Origin: CF-167 sp963695195
GTDB taxonomy: Bacteria > Chloroflexota > Limnocylindria > QHBO01
Direction: 5' to 3'
NCBI GenBank assembly: GCA_963695195.1
Contig: CAVOGE010000004.1
Span: forward strand, 62,001 to 126,000
Length of the DNA: 64,000 bases
The notes beneath the pieces are model-generated. The model had not been told where the DNA came from. It ran no database searches and saw nothing but the letters and a program-made list of their open reading frames with translations. Of the stretch, positions 42,523 to 52,288 are shown piece by piece (positions within the stretch are counted from its first letter, which is position 1; each line of letters begins with the position of its first letter). The translations under genes and the position numbers were made by a program.

Positions 42523-43044
42523 TCAGCCCACAGCGGGCGCGGGGCTGGTGCCCTCCGACGCGAGGCGGATCGCCTCGGCCTCCTCGTCGGAGAGGGTGTG
42601 CGTCGATTCCCCGGAGGCGACCGGCTTGGCAAAGATGCGCGTCTGACCCCGTCCGTGCAGGCTGCTGACGACGATCCCATCGCGCCGGCCATCGAGCAGC
42701 GCAATAGCGAAGCTCTGATCGGACCCCGTGTCGTCGAACGGATTGAAGCGCACCAGTCCGACGTGCTGCAGGCTTCCCCGCGAGCGAGCCTCGAGGTGCT
42801 CGTGGAGCATCACCAGCTGATCCAGCTGCTCTCGCACGGTTCCCACGGCACCGATGTGCGCGTCGAGCACCTGCTGGAGCGAACCGCCATCGGAGTCTCC
42901 CAGCAGGGACCGATAGCCGCGCACGGCTCGGCGAAGCCGGGTCGACTGCGCAATCGTGAGGAACGCCAGCGTTGCGAGGGCGACAACCAGCACCGCCACC
43001 ACGACGGCAAGATTGTCGCTGAAGAATCGGTTGAGGTCTGACAC
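42523..43044 (-). CDS. DUF4446-family membrane protein
   Basis: One N-terminal transmembrane helix (LAVVVAVLVVALATLAFLTIA) is followed by a helical stalk (RRAVRGYRSLLGDSDGGSLQQVLDAH). The DUF4446 signature comes next: LQHVGLVRFNPFDDTGSDQSFAIALLDGRRDGIVVSSLHGRGQTRIFAKPV, then LSDEEAEAI. Function unknown; the family is common in Firmicutes and Chloroflexota. Start GTG 43044 is the first that fits the family, with no clear Shine-Dalgarno. It diverges from the gene at 43192. Confidence 0.85.
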   Translation of the reverse strand: MSDLNRFFSDNLAVVVAVLVVALATLAFLTIAQSTRLRRAVRGYRSLLGDSDGGSLQQVLDAHIGAVGTVREQLDQLVMLHEHLEARSRGSLQHVGLVRFNPFDDTGSDQSFAIALLDGRRDGIVVSSLHGRGQTRIFAKPVASGESTHTLSDEEAEAIRLASEGTSPAPAVG

Positions 43045-43122
43045 CGGTTGGGCACCATCGGAGTCGGGCGGCCGGGACCCGGTCGGGCGGGATGCCCGGC
43101 GGGCGTGGGCCGAAACGGCTGG

Positions 43123-43129
43123 TATCATA
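43123..43129. promoter_or_regulatory. Overlapping back-to-back -10 elements in a palindrome
   Basis: GGTATCATACC (43121-43131) reads TATCAT on the plus strand and TATGAT on the minus strand. One 11-base palindrome could therefore serve as the -10 for both divergent genes (43044 minus, 43192 plus). No good -35 is seen on either side. The rest of the 147-base gap is GC-rich and featureless. Confidence 0.35.
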
Positions 43130-43191
43130 CCGCCCCGAACCGGCCCCACCCGCGCGTGCGGGCCGTACCCAGGATCAGCGCAGGGGTACCC

Positions 43192-43566
43192 ATGGCCCGA
43201 CACGGAGGCAAGGCGGCCAACCGCCGAGAGCGACAGCGGCGCGCACAGCGACGCGCGCTGCAGCGTCCCGCGCCAGTTGCTCGCCCGATATCGACCGAGG
43301 TCGGTGACGCGGTCGACAGCGCGGCCGAGAGCCGCGCAGGCGCGCCTCGTCCCGCGCCTTCCCGGCCATCTGCCGCTTCTCGTGGCATGCGAGCCGACCC
43401 GCGCTTCGCCGTGTCGGGGCCATCCCGCCTGGGTGAGCGCGCCGCCGCCGACTACCACTACGTCGTGCGCGACCTGCGCAGCATCGGGATCCTGGTCGCC
43501 GCCATGACGATCCTGTTGATCGTGGCGGTGGTGGCCTTCGGCGCGCTGGAGATCGGCCCCCGCTAG
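43192..43566 (+). CDS. Small basic single-pass membrane protein
   Basis: A very basic N-terminal half (ARHGGKAANRRERQRRAQRRALQRPAPVARP) leads to one C-terminal transmembrane helix (IGILVAAMTILLIVAVVAFGALEI). It has no Cys and no recognised domain. The shape resembles tail-anchored proteins whose basic part binds nucleic acid, ribosomes or acidic lipids. ATG 43192 has AGGGG 6 bases upstream. It converges on rarA with a CTAG stop overlap. Confidence 0.72.
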   Translation: MARHGGKAANRRERQRRAQRRALQRPAPVARPISTEVGDAVDSAAESRAGAPRPAPSRPSAASRGMRADPRFAVSGPSRLGERAAADYHYVVRDLRSIGILVAAMTILLIVAVVAFGALEIGPR

Positions 43567-44906
43567 CCGTCCTCCGAGGATCGATCGAGTCGCGCGCGAC
43601 GCAGCCGCTCCAAGCGCTGGCCGATCTGGCCCTCCAGGCCCTGGTCGGACGGCTCGTAGTAGACCCGCCCCACCAGCTCGTCCGGGAGGTACTGCTGGCC
43701 GACGTCGGCGTCCGCGAAGTCGTGCGGGAAGAGGTAGCCCTTGCCGTAGCCGTGCTCCCGCGCAAGGCGACGGTGCGATGACGGTCGCAGGTGGAGCGGC
43801 ACCGGCAGCCGGCCACGCTCCTGGACATCGGCCAGGGCCGCGAAGTAGCCGGCCCCGGCCCGGTTCGACTTCGGGGCCGATGCCACGTAGGCGGCGGCCT
43901 GCGCGAGCGCGTACTGCGCCTCTGGCAGGCCGATCATCTCGACCGCCTGCATGGCTGCCACGGCCACCTGGAGGGCGCGCGGGTCGGCATTGCCCACGTC
44001 TTCGCTGGCGGCGATCACGATCCGTCGCGCGATGAAGGTGGGATCCTCCCCCGCCGCCACCATGCTGGCGCACCAGTACAGCGCGGCGTCCGGGTCGTTG
44101 CCGCGCATGCTCTTGATGAACGCCGATGCCGCCTCGTAGTGCTGGTCGCCGACCCGGTCGTACGCGAGCAGGCGCTGCTGCGCAGCCTCGCCGATCTGCT
44201 CGGCGGTCAGACTCGCTCCGTCGAGTGCGACCGAGGCGGCCGCCTCGACCACGTTGAGCACCTGGCGCGCGTCGCCACCCGAGATGTCGACCAGGGCCGA
44301 CAGCGCGTCCTCCGCCAGCGTCACGCGCCCACCCAGCCCGCGCTCGTCGCTGATCGCGCGGCGCGCAATCTCGTTCAACTCCTCGGTACCCAGCGGCTCC
44401 AGGCGGTAGACCCGCAACCGCGACAGCAGCGGAGCGTTGATCTCGTAGTAGGGGTTCTCCGTCGTGGCACCGATCAACACGATCGTGCCGTCCTCGACGT
44501 GCGGCAGGAGCGCGTCCTGCTGGCCCTTGTTGAACCGATGCAGCTCATCGATGAAGACCACCGTTCGGCCGCCGCCATTGCGCACCGCCCTCGCGTCGGC
44601 GACGAGCTGGCGGATGTCGGCCACGCCGCTGGTCACGGCCGATATGGAGCGCCATTGCCCGCCGAATCGATCGGCCACCAGTCGGGCCAGCGTCGTCTTG
44701 CCGCTCCCCGGCGGCCCCCACAGCACCATCGAGGGCAGATAGCCTGGGCGCGCAACCCGGGTCAGCGCGCCGTCCGGACCGACCAGGTGCGCCTGGCCGA
44801 CGAACTCCTCGAGTGACCGGGGACGCATGCGCGCGGCCAGCGGCGCGTCCGGCGCCGGAGCGTCCCCGAACATCGGCTCGCTGACCTCAGGCGATCGTCG
44901 CGGCAT
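43563..44906 (-). CDS. rarA: Replication-associated recombination protein A (RarA/MgsA)
   Basis: A clamp-loader-like AAA ATPase acting at stalled replication forks. Motifs are LAARMRPRSLEEFVGQAHLVG, Walker A WGPPGSGKTTLARL, TVVFIDELHRFNKGQQDALLPHVE, IGATTENPYYEINAPLLSR (sensor 1) and SGGDARQVLN (sensor 2). The C-terminal helical part has YDRVGDQHYEAASAFIKSMRGNDPDAALYW and YLFPHDFADADVGQQYLPDEL. It is complete at 447 residues. ATG 44906 has a strong GGAGGAG 4 bases upstream. It diverges from the aminotransferase gene. Confidence 0.95.
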   Translation of the reverse strand: MPRRSPEVSEPMFGDAPAPDAPLAARMRPRSLEEFVGQAHLVGPDGALTRVARPGYLPSMVLWGPPGSGKTTLARLVADRFGGQWRSISAVTSGVADIRQLVADARAVRNGGGRTVVFIDELHRFNKGQQDALLPHVEDGTIVLIGATTENPYYEINAPLLSRLRVYRLEPLGTEELNEIARRAISDERGLGGRVTLAEDALSALVDISGGDARQVLNVVEAAASVALDGASLTAEQIGEAAQQRLLAYDRVGDQHYEAASAFIKSMRGNDPDAALYWCASMVAAGEDPTFIARRIVIAASEDVGNADPRALQVAVAAMQAVEMIGLPEAQYALAQAAAYVASAPKSNRAGAGYFAALADVQERGRLPVPLHLRPSSHRRLAREHGYGKGYLFPHDFADADVGQQYLPDELVGRVYYEPSDQGLEGQIGQRLERLRRARLDRSSEDG

Positions 44907-44927
44907 CGGTCTCCTCCATTCCCCGAT

Positions 44928-44933
44928 TATGAT
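44928..44933 (+). promoter_or_regulatory. -10 element TATGAT for a leaderless aminotransferase transcript
   Basis: TATGAT (44928-44933), then 7 bases, then ATG 44941, with no Shine-Dalgarno. The reverse strand of the same bases holds a CATAAT-like -10 for rarA, so the divergent promoters overlap. Confidence 0.45.
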
Positions 44934-44940
44934 GCGGACC

Positions 44941-46101
44941 ATGAAGCAGAACCTCCGCGTTCCGGGTCCGACCCCGCTCCCTGACGATGCCCTGGCGGCA
45001 CAATCGACGCCGATGATCGATCACCGCGGGTCCGAGTTCGAGGCCATGCTCCGCGAGATCAGCGCTGGAATCGCAAGCCTCATCGGTACCGATGACGAGG
45101 TCCTGCTGGTGACCGGCTCCGGATCCGGGGCGCTGGAGGCCGCGGTGGTCAACACGCTGTCGCCCGGTGACCGGGTGCTGGCGGTGACGATCGGTTCGTT
45201 TGGCGACCGCTTCGCGAAGATCGCCGAGGTGTTCGGCGCGAAGGTCGATCGATTCGAGATCGAATGGGGCCTGGCTGCCGAGCCCGCGGCGCTCGCGGCC
45301 CATCTCGCCGCCAACCCGGCGTACCGGGCCATCTTGTTCACCCACAACGAAACATCGACCGGCGTCACGAACCCGATCCGCGAGCTGGCCGCCGTCGCCC
45401 AGGCCGCACGCGATGAGCCGCTCATCCTGGTGGACGGCATCAGCGGGCTGGGCGCGATGCCGTTCGAGATGGACGCGTGGGGCATCGACATGGTCGTCAG
45501 CGCCAGCCAGAAGGCCTGGATGGCCTCGCCGGGGATGGCCATCGCCGCGGTCGGCGAGCGGGCACGCGCCGCCGAGACAACGGCGCTCATGCCGCGCTTC
45601 TACTGGGATTTCGCGGAGGCACGCCGCTGGGCGGCGAAGGGCCAGACCCCCTGGACCCCGGCGGTGAGCGTGCTGTTTGGGCTGCAGGTGGGCGTCCGAC
45701 GCTTGCTCGAGGAGGGACGCGAGTGGACCTGGGCGCGCCATGCGGCGGTCGCCGGCGGCGTCCAGGCAGGGCTCGAGTCGCTGGGCCTGCGCCTGCTGGC
45801 GCCTGCCGCCCGCCGGTCCCACACCGTCACCGCGGCACGCCTGCCCGATGGATTCGAGTGGGCTCCATTCAATGCCGCGATGCGCGCGAAGGGGCTTGTC
45901 GTTGCCGGCGGTCAGGGCAAGCTGGCCGGTCGCATCCTGCGCTTCGGCCACATGGGCGATGTCGGCATCGACGAGATGGCCGAGGCGATCGCGGTGATGG
46001 GAGAGACGCTGACCGAGTTCGGACACCCCGCCACGGTCGACGGCGCGGTCGCGGCCGCGCGAGCCGCGTACGAGGCGAGCCTTGCTGGAGCTCCCGACTG
46101 A
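44941..46101 (+). CDS. Class V aminotransferase (serine-pyruvate/alanine-glyoxylate type)
   Basis: A PLP enzyme. The N-terminus LRVPGPTPLPDDALAAQSTPMIDHRGSEF is the class V hallmark of serine-pyruvate and alanine-glyoxylate aminotransferases. LLVTGSGSGALEAAVVN forms the phosphate-binding region, LILVDGISGLGAMPFEMDAWGID holds the PLP Asp, and SASQKAWM the Schiff-base Lys. The C-terminus GRILRFGHMGDVGIDE carries the carboxylate-binding Arg. It may take part in glyoxylate or serine metabolism. ATG 44941 is supported by a leaderless -10; an in-frame ATG at 44929 also exists. Confidence 0.92.
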   Translation: MKQNLRVPGPTPLPDDALAAQSTPMIDHRGSEFEAMLREISAGIASLIGTDDEVLLVTGSGSGALEAAVVNTLSPGDRVLAVTIGSFGDRFAKIAEVFGAKVDRFEIEWGLAAEPAALAAHLAANPAYRAILFTHNETSTGVTNPIRELAAVAQAARDEPLILVDGISGLGAMPFEMDAWGIDMVVSASQKAWMASPGMAIAAVGERARAAETTALMPRFYWDFAEARRWAAKGQTPWTPAVSVLFGLQVGVRRLLEEGREWTWARHAAVAGGVQAGLESLGLRLLAPAARRSHTVTAARLPDGFEWAPFNAAMRAKGLVVAGGQGKLAGRILRFGHMGDVGIDEMAEAIAVMGETLTEFGHPATVDGAVAAARAAYEASLAGAPD

Positions 46102-46111
46102 CCGCCTTCGG

Positions 46112-48418
46112 CTAGGTTGCCTTCCCGCGTCCGACGAAGATCCGGGCGCGACGACGGATCGCAAGCCACGCGATCGGGAGCTTCAGTCTCGCCCACGCCC
46201 GCTCGATCCGGGTGATCGCCTCCTCCGAGATCGAGCGCCCCGAATAGGCCTGCCAGACCTTGCCATCGGCGATGGCGTGGATCTCGACGCGCTGCCGTGG
46301 CAGTTGCTCCTCCAGCCAGCCCGCGTACTCGTACACGGTCTCGGAGGCGCGCTGCGCGACCCCAGCGCGGTCGGCGGCCAGCGTCAGCCGCTGCCACTGC
46401 CGGTCGCCCGGCGCGAGGAAGGTGAAGCGATGACGAGCACGGAAGAGCCGCCATGCCATGAGCGCCACGACCAGCATCAGGATGAGCACGATGACCAGAG
46501 CATTCCCTGACGTGACCTCCTCCGTCGGCTTCTGCTCGCCGGGCTGGAAGCCACCCTCCACCGGTTCGAAGGACGGCAGGGTCGAGGTGGTGCCTGGATC
46601 GACCCCCTCTTCGAACTCGCCAAACGGATCCACGCCGCCGCCCGTGCCGACCGGCGGAACGATCGACCCGCCGGAGAGACGTACCACCGGGTCGATCGAC
46701 TTGGTCGACTCGAAGATCTGCCAGCCGTACCCGGGGAAGTAGAGCTCGGCCCACAGGTGGGCGTTACGCTCGCGGTACTCGTACACCCCCTGCTCGATCC
46801 GGTCACCGGGGGCATAGCCGACCGCCACGCGAGCAGGGATCCCGAGCGATCGCGCCATCATCGCCATGGTGGTGGCGTAGTACTCGCAGTAGCCGACCTG
46901 CCCGTTCTCGGTATCGAACAGGAAGAAGTCGACCAGGTCCTGATCCGGATCCTCGGGGAGCGGCGCGCGGGTGGCATACGTGAAGCGGGGATCCCGCTGC
47001 AGGTAGGCAGCGATCACCTTGGCCTGGTGGTACGGATCCGGCGCGCTGGCGGTCGCGGCGAGCGCCTGCGCCAGGTCGCGCGTGCGCTGGGTGATCCCAT
47101 CGGTGCCCAGGTAGGTCTCCAGCACGTCCTGCGGGTAGGCGCTACCCGCGCCGGCGAGCTCGGCCTCGGTGGCCCGCGAGATGGCGGCGGTGATCTGCCA
47201 GCCGGTCCCCACCTCGAGCGGGACGCTTGACTCCAGGCCACCCAGAAGAGGCAGCCCCGCGGGCTCCTGCACGATCAACGGAGAGAAGGCAGCGACCGGG
47301 TATCCCGGCGTGAAGATGTTGCGCCCAACCTCCCGCTGCAACAGGACGGTGATCGTCTCAAGCTCGAAGGCCGTGGCCGCGAGGGGTCGCTCGGCGGTAT
47401 ACCCAGGGAAGACGGGGTCGCCCGGCGCGATCCGCCGCTCCTGCCCGGGGGTCCGAGCCCAGCCATGGCCGGTGTACGCGTCGTAGGTGATCGTCCGCAG
47501 GTAGTAGGGTCGCTGTTCGCCGACGGTCATCACCGCCTCATCGCCGCTGGCCCACGTGCCGCGAATGACGAAGGAACTGCCGAACTCGGTGCCGCGGATG
47601 CGGGAGTCCGGGTTGGAGAGGCCGCCGAACACGCCGTCGAGACCGTCGCGCACGTCACCCCACGCGCCCTCGAGCCCGTGCCAGACGGTGGTCAACGGAG
47701 CCGCCACGGCGACGGTGGTCAGGATCCAGGCGAGCGCGATGCTGCCCGCGATGAAGGTGACGCCGGTGCGCATGATCTGGGTCGGCACCTCCGCGTTCTC
47801 GGTGACGCGGCGCTGCTGCCAGTTCTCTTCGCGGCTGATGAGCGCCACGCGCAGCCACAACAGCAGCGCGGCGAGCGAGAAGAGGACGATGTAGCCGAAG
47901 AGGTCGGCGAAGGTGGCCGACATGTTCGCCACCAGCGCCGCGCCGACCAGCAGGATGGCGTCGAGGACCCGGTGGTAGCGGTACAGGGTCCACGCGGCGA
48001 TGAAGGCGGTCACCCAGGTGATGACGCCCAGCCCGATCGCGTACGGCGAGACCTCCGATGGATAGCCCCCGTCGAGCACGATTCGGATCCAGCCGATTGC
48101 GTCGCTGCGCAGGGCCATCAGTCGCTCGATCTGCGAGAGATCGGAGAAGTATTCGCCGCCGATCGACCACAGCACCATCCCCGTGCCCAACATGGCGGCC
48201 AGCGGCAGCACGATCGCCACCGACAGCCGGGAGAGCCCGAACAGTGCGCCGGCGACGACCGCCCAGAGTGCCACCGCGTTGAGGAAGTCGAGGCGGTCGA
48301 ACCAGTCTGCCCGCTGCACCGACCAGCCGAAGCTGAGCACCATCACCAACAGCAGCGCCAGGCTCAGCCAACCCTCGCGCGGCTTGAGATAGCGCCGCAC
48401 CAGCTCAGGCGTGCGCAC
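46112..48418 (-). CDS. TgpA-like membrane transglutaminase
   Basis: About six N-terminal transmembrane helices (DUF3488/TgpA region, for example LSLALLLVMVLSFGW and AIVLPLAAMLGTGMVLW) precede an extracytoplasmic transglutaminase-like domain. GQVGYCEYYATTMAMMARSLGIPARVAVGYAPG carries the Cys and RNAHLWAELYFPGYGWQIFEST the His. The third catalytic position reads Glu (FEST), where DPT is common. One more helix (ALVIVLILMLVVALMAWRLF) and a C-terminal DUF4129-like tail end the protein. It usually works with MoxR and DUF58 proteins, encoded just upstream. Start GTG 48418 overlaps the DUF58 gene by 14 bases. Confidence 0.9.
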   Translation of the reverse strand: MRTPELVRRYLKPREGWLSLALLLVMVLSFGWSVQRADWFDRLDFLNAVALWAVVAGALFGLSRLSVAIVLPLAAMLGTGMVLWSIGGEYFSDLSQIERLMALRSDAIGWIRIVLDGGYPSEVSPYAIGLGVITWVTAFIAAWTLYRYHRVLDAILLVGAALVANMSATFADLFGYIVLFSLAALLLWLRVALISREENWQQRRVTENAEVPTQIMRTGVTFIAGSIALAWILTTVAVAAPLTTVWHGLEGAWGDVRDGLDGVFGGLSNPDSRIRGTEFGSSFVIRGTWASGDEAVMTVGEQRPYYLRTITYDAYTGHGWARTPGQERRIAPGDPVFPGYTAERPLAATAFELETITVLLQREVGRNIFTPGYPVAAFSPLIVQEPAGLPLLGGLESSVPLEVGTGWQITAAISRATEAELAGAGSAYPQDVLETYLGTDGITQRTRDLAQALAATASAPDPYHQAKVIAAYLQRDPRFTYATRAPLPEDPDQDLVDFFLFDTENGQVGYCEYYATTMAMMARSLGIPARVAVGYAPGDRIEQGVYEYRERNAHLWAELYFPGYGWQIFESTKSIDPVVRLSGGSIVPPVGTGGGVDPFGEFEEGVDPGTTSTLPSFEPVEGGFQPGEQKPTEEVTSGNALVIVLILMLVVALMAWRLFRARHRFTFLAPGDRQWQRLTLAADRAGVAQRASETVYEYAGWLEEQLPRQRVEIHAIADGKVWQAYSGRSISEEAITRIERAWARLKLPIAWLAIRRRARIFVGRGKAT

Positions 48419-49664
48419 GCGCCCGCTCTCGCGGCGTCGGGGCGCGACGCAGAGACCGTCCGCCGAGCGCGGCTCCCAGGTCGTCACCGGCCCGCACCAG
48501 GTGATACTCGATCGCGTATTCGGCGAGGGCGTGGCGCACGGCAGCCAGCTCGCCGGCATGCTCGTCGGGATCGGCACCCGCGAAGCTCCACCGATCGAGG
48601 AGGACCACCACCACGCCGATGCCGCGGCGACGCAGCGAGGCCAGGGCACGCACCCAGTCGCGGTTGGTCGAGCCGGTCACGATCCCGAGGGTCATCCCTC
48701 GACGCAGCTGCGTGACCGTACCCGACACCATCTCGGCCAGCGGCACAGCTCCATCGGCCTGCACGTTTGCGAGCAGGTTGAGCACCTTCTGCTCTTGCCG
48801 CGTGCCGCGGTCCGGGGTGAAGTGCTGCTGGCGGCGGGCGGACACGGTGATCCCCACCGCCCGGTTCTCGCCGAGCGTCTGGACCGCGATCGACGCGGCC
48901 GCGCTGACGGCCGTCTCGACCGAGGCCTCCCCTCCGGTGCCGGCATGCGCCGAGCGCTCCAGATCGAGCAGCAGCCACAGGTCGGCGGTCTGCTCGAGAT
49001 CAAACTCCTTGACGTGCAACTCGCCATGGCGCACCGAGCTGAGCCAGTGGATCCGGTTGTAGGGATCGCCATAGACGTACGGTCGGACCGTGCTGACCAG
49101 CGGGGAGGACGCCTCGTAGCGCCGTCGTGCTGGCGTGGTGCCGTCCACCGGTGACGGGGGCATGCGCCAGTTGGGCAGCTCAACGACCTTCGGGAAGACG
49201 ACGATCGACGTCGGGCGTCCGACGACCATCTCGGTGGTGAAGAGGCCGAAGGGGTCGCCAGTGCGAACGCGCAGGGCTCCGAGGCGGTAGCTGCCGCGGC
49301 GCAGCAGGGTGACCTTGGCCAGCCACTGGCGGCTTCCGTTGGCGCGGACTCCGATCGCCCGACCCGGGAGCGGTGCGGGCAGCGTCGAGTCGTTCGAGAG
49401 CTCAACCCACGGCTTGCTCCAGCCGGAGCCATTGTCGACCCGGTAGACCGCCTCGAGCACCTCTCCCACCTGGGCCCGCGGGTTCAGGACGTGGTAGCCC
49501 GCTCGCATCCCGCGCAGCCCGCGGCGCGCGTACCACCAGGACCCGGCCATCAGGATCCCGAGGAGGTAGACGAGGAAGAAGAGGAAGCTGATCCCCGTGC
49601 TGAACGCGGCCACCACGAGGGCCGTGCCAAAGAAGGTGACGCGGAGCTGGCGGGGCAGGCCCAT
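48405..49664 (-). CDS. DUF58 (vWA-like) membrane-associated protein
   Basis: Two close N-terminal helices (FFGTALVVAAFSTGISFLFFLVYLLGILMAG) are followed by an immunoglobulin-like stretch. The DUF58 box is YGDPYNRIHWLSSVRHGELHVKEFD, and the von Willebrand-like core begins DLWLLLDLERSAHAG. DUF58 proteins act with MoxR ATPases in metal insertion or activation of envelope proteins. The gene lies between moxR (9-base gap) and the transglutaminase (overlap), the standard order. Confidence 0.92.
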   Translation of the reverse strand: MGLPRQLRVTFFGTALVVAAFSTGISFLFFLVYLLGILMAGSWWYARRGLRGMRAGYHVLNPRAQVGEVLEAVYRVDNGSGWSKPWVELSNDSTLPAPLPGRAIGVRANGSRQWLAKVTLLRRGSYRLGALRVRTGDPFGLFTTEMVVGRPTSIVVFPKVVELPNWRMPPSPVDGTTPARRRYEASSPLVSTVRPYVYGDPYNRIHWLSSVRHGELHVKEFDLEQTADLWLLLDLERSAHAGTGGEASVETAVSAAASIAVQTLGENRAVGITVSARRQQHFTPDRGTRQEQKVLNLLANVQADGAVPLAEMVSGTVTQLRRGMTLGIVTGSTNRDWVRALASLRRRGIGVVVVLLDRWSFAGADPDEHAGELAAVRHALAEYAIEYHLVRAGDDLGAALGGRSLRRAPTPRERARAHA

Positions 49665-49673
49665 GACCGGGTG

Positions 49674-50648
<975 letters not shown>

Positions 50649-50743
50649 CCCTGTCCTGGGCGGACCGATACGGGCTCCCCTTCGCCCACAATACCCCAGC
50701 CGGCCTGAGAGTGGTTCATCGTGTGCGCCCCGGACACGCCGGT

Positions 50744-52288
50744 TCAGCCCTCCGCCAGCAAGCGGAGCCACTCGGCCATCACCGCGCCGCCGATCGGGGC
50801 TGCGGCGCCGGAGCCGGCTCCACCGCCCTCGACGATGACCGCTACCGCGATGTTCGGCTGGGCGCCGTTCTGTCCGGGCGCAAACCCGATGAACCAGGAG
50901 TGAGGGGGCACATCGGGGCCACGCTCGGCGGTCCCGGTCTTGCCGGCGGTGAGGACGCCGGTGATGCCGTACCGCGCAACGGAGCCTGCGCCGGCGTAGA
51001 CCTGTCCGATCAGCCCGTGCACCGCGTCGACCATGGCCGCGCGCAGCTGACCGGCCGCGGTGGACGAGATGGCGCGACGACCGCTCCCACCGCCGTACGG
51101 TTCGACCACGGACTCGCTCGGCCCGCCCGCCGGATCGGTCGCGTGGACGCGCAGGTCGCGCACGACAAACGGGTCCGGAACGATTCCGTCATTTGCCACG
51201 GCCGCGGCAAGCAGTGCCATCTGCAGCGGCGTCACGGCAACCCCTGCCTGACCGAACGACGCGCTCGCCAGCTCGACCTGGTCGGAGAACGGGGCGCACC
51301 CGTCGTCGGCGCGGGGGGTGACGTACGAGGCGTCCACGGCGAGCGAGCGGCTGGCGCTTCCCAGGGTGAGGGGCGCGCAGAAACCGAATCGGCGGGCGTA
51401 GTCGATGAACCGGTCGGCGCCGACGTCCAGACCGACATGGGCGAAGTAGATGTTGCTCGACACCTGAAGCGCCTGGGAGAGCGGCCACAGCGCTGGCTTC
51501 ACCGGACCAAGATCATGTTCGAGGATGGTGAAGCCCGAGACCACGAATCCGTCGACCTCCTGCTGCGGCTGATCGGGGTAGGTCGTCTGTGGCGTGATCA
51601 CGCCAGCATCGAGAGCCGCAGCGGCCGTCAGCACCTTCAAGACAGACCCGGGGGTGTAGTGACCCTGGCGCGTGCGGTCGAGGAGCGGATCTCCGGGTGT
51701 CCCAGCGACAACCGCCCATGGGGCTCCGGCGGTCTCAGGGTCTCCAGAGAACCCCGTGGCGTCGAAGGTGGGCGACGACGCCATGGCCAGGATGGCTCCC
51801 GTGCGAGGGTCAATGGCGACCACCGCACCGGGCACGCCGCCGAGCTGGGCCGCGGCGAAGTCCTGCAGCCGGCGGTCGATCGTCAGCGTCAGGTCACGCG
51901 GCGCCGCCCGACGGTCGAGGACATCGTTCAACAGGTCGTTGAGCGGGTTCGGGTCGCTGCGCCCGGTGAGCAGGTCATCCCACACGCGCTCCACCCCGGT
52001 CGCGCCGTAGCGCAGGCTGGCGTAGCCCACGACGTGGCTGAAGGCGGGGTCCAGGTAGGTGCGCCGGCTGATCCCGTCGATCACGGTGCTCGAGGCCAGA
52101 AGCGCGCCGCGCGCATCGAAGATCGAGCCGCGCGGCGCGCTGCGGCGAGCCGCGATGACCTGCGGGTTGTCCTGCCGACCGGCAAGGCCCGGCGCCTCCC
52201 AGATCTGCCACCACGTCAGGCTGCCGGCGGTAACCGCGAAGGCGAGCACCAGGTAGAAGCCGAGCCGCCGTATGTTGATGACGATCAC
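50744..52288 (-). CDS. pbpA: Penicillin-binding protein, PbpA/class B transpeptidase
   Basis: A monofunctional transpeptidase that cross-links peptidoglycan. One N-terminal membrane helix (FYLVLAFAVTAGSLTWW) is followed by a dimerisation region (RGSIFDARGALLASS). The catalytic motifs are SVLK (215-218), SSN (277-279) and KTG (450-452). The size and arrangement match actinobacterial PbpA. Its GTG start overlaps the SEDS gene stop (GTGA). The SEDS protein is its polymerase partner, so they form a coupled glycosyltransferase-transpeptidase pair. Confidence 0.94.
   Translation of the reverse strand: MIVINIRRLGFYLVLAFAVTAGSLTWWQIWEAPGLAGRQDNPQVIAARRSAPRGSIFDARGALLASSTVIDGISRRTYLDPAFSHVVGYASLRYGATGVERVWDDLLTGRSDPNPLNDLLNDVLDRRAAPRDLTLTIDRRLQDFAAAQLGGVPGAVVAIDPRTGAILAMASSPTFDATGFSGDPETAGAPWAVVAGTPGDPLLDRTRQGHYTPGSVLKVLTAAAALDAGVITPQTTYPDQPQQEVDGFVVSGFTILEHDLGPVKPALWPLSQALQVSSNIYFAHVGLDVGADRFIDYARRFGFCAPLTLGSASRSLAVDASYVTPRADDGCAPFSDQVELASASFGQAGVAVTPLQMALLAAAVANDGIVPDPFVVRDLRVHATDPAGGPSESVVEPYGGGSGRRAISSTAAGQLRAAMVDAVHGLIGQVYAGAGSVARYGITGVLTAGKTGTAERGPDVPPHSWFIGFAPGQNGAQPNIAVAVIVEGGGAGSGAAAPIGGAVMAEWLRLLAEG

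Noticed and set aside
44941..46101. Possible selenocysteine synthase (SelA) to accompany the SelB-like gene
   Set aside because: The motifs are those of class V serine-pyruvate/alanine-glyoxylate aminotransferases, not SelA.
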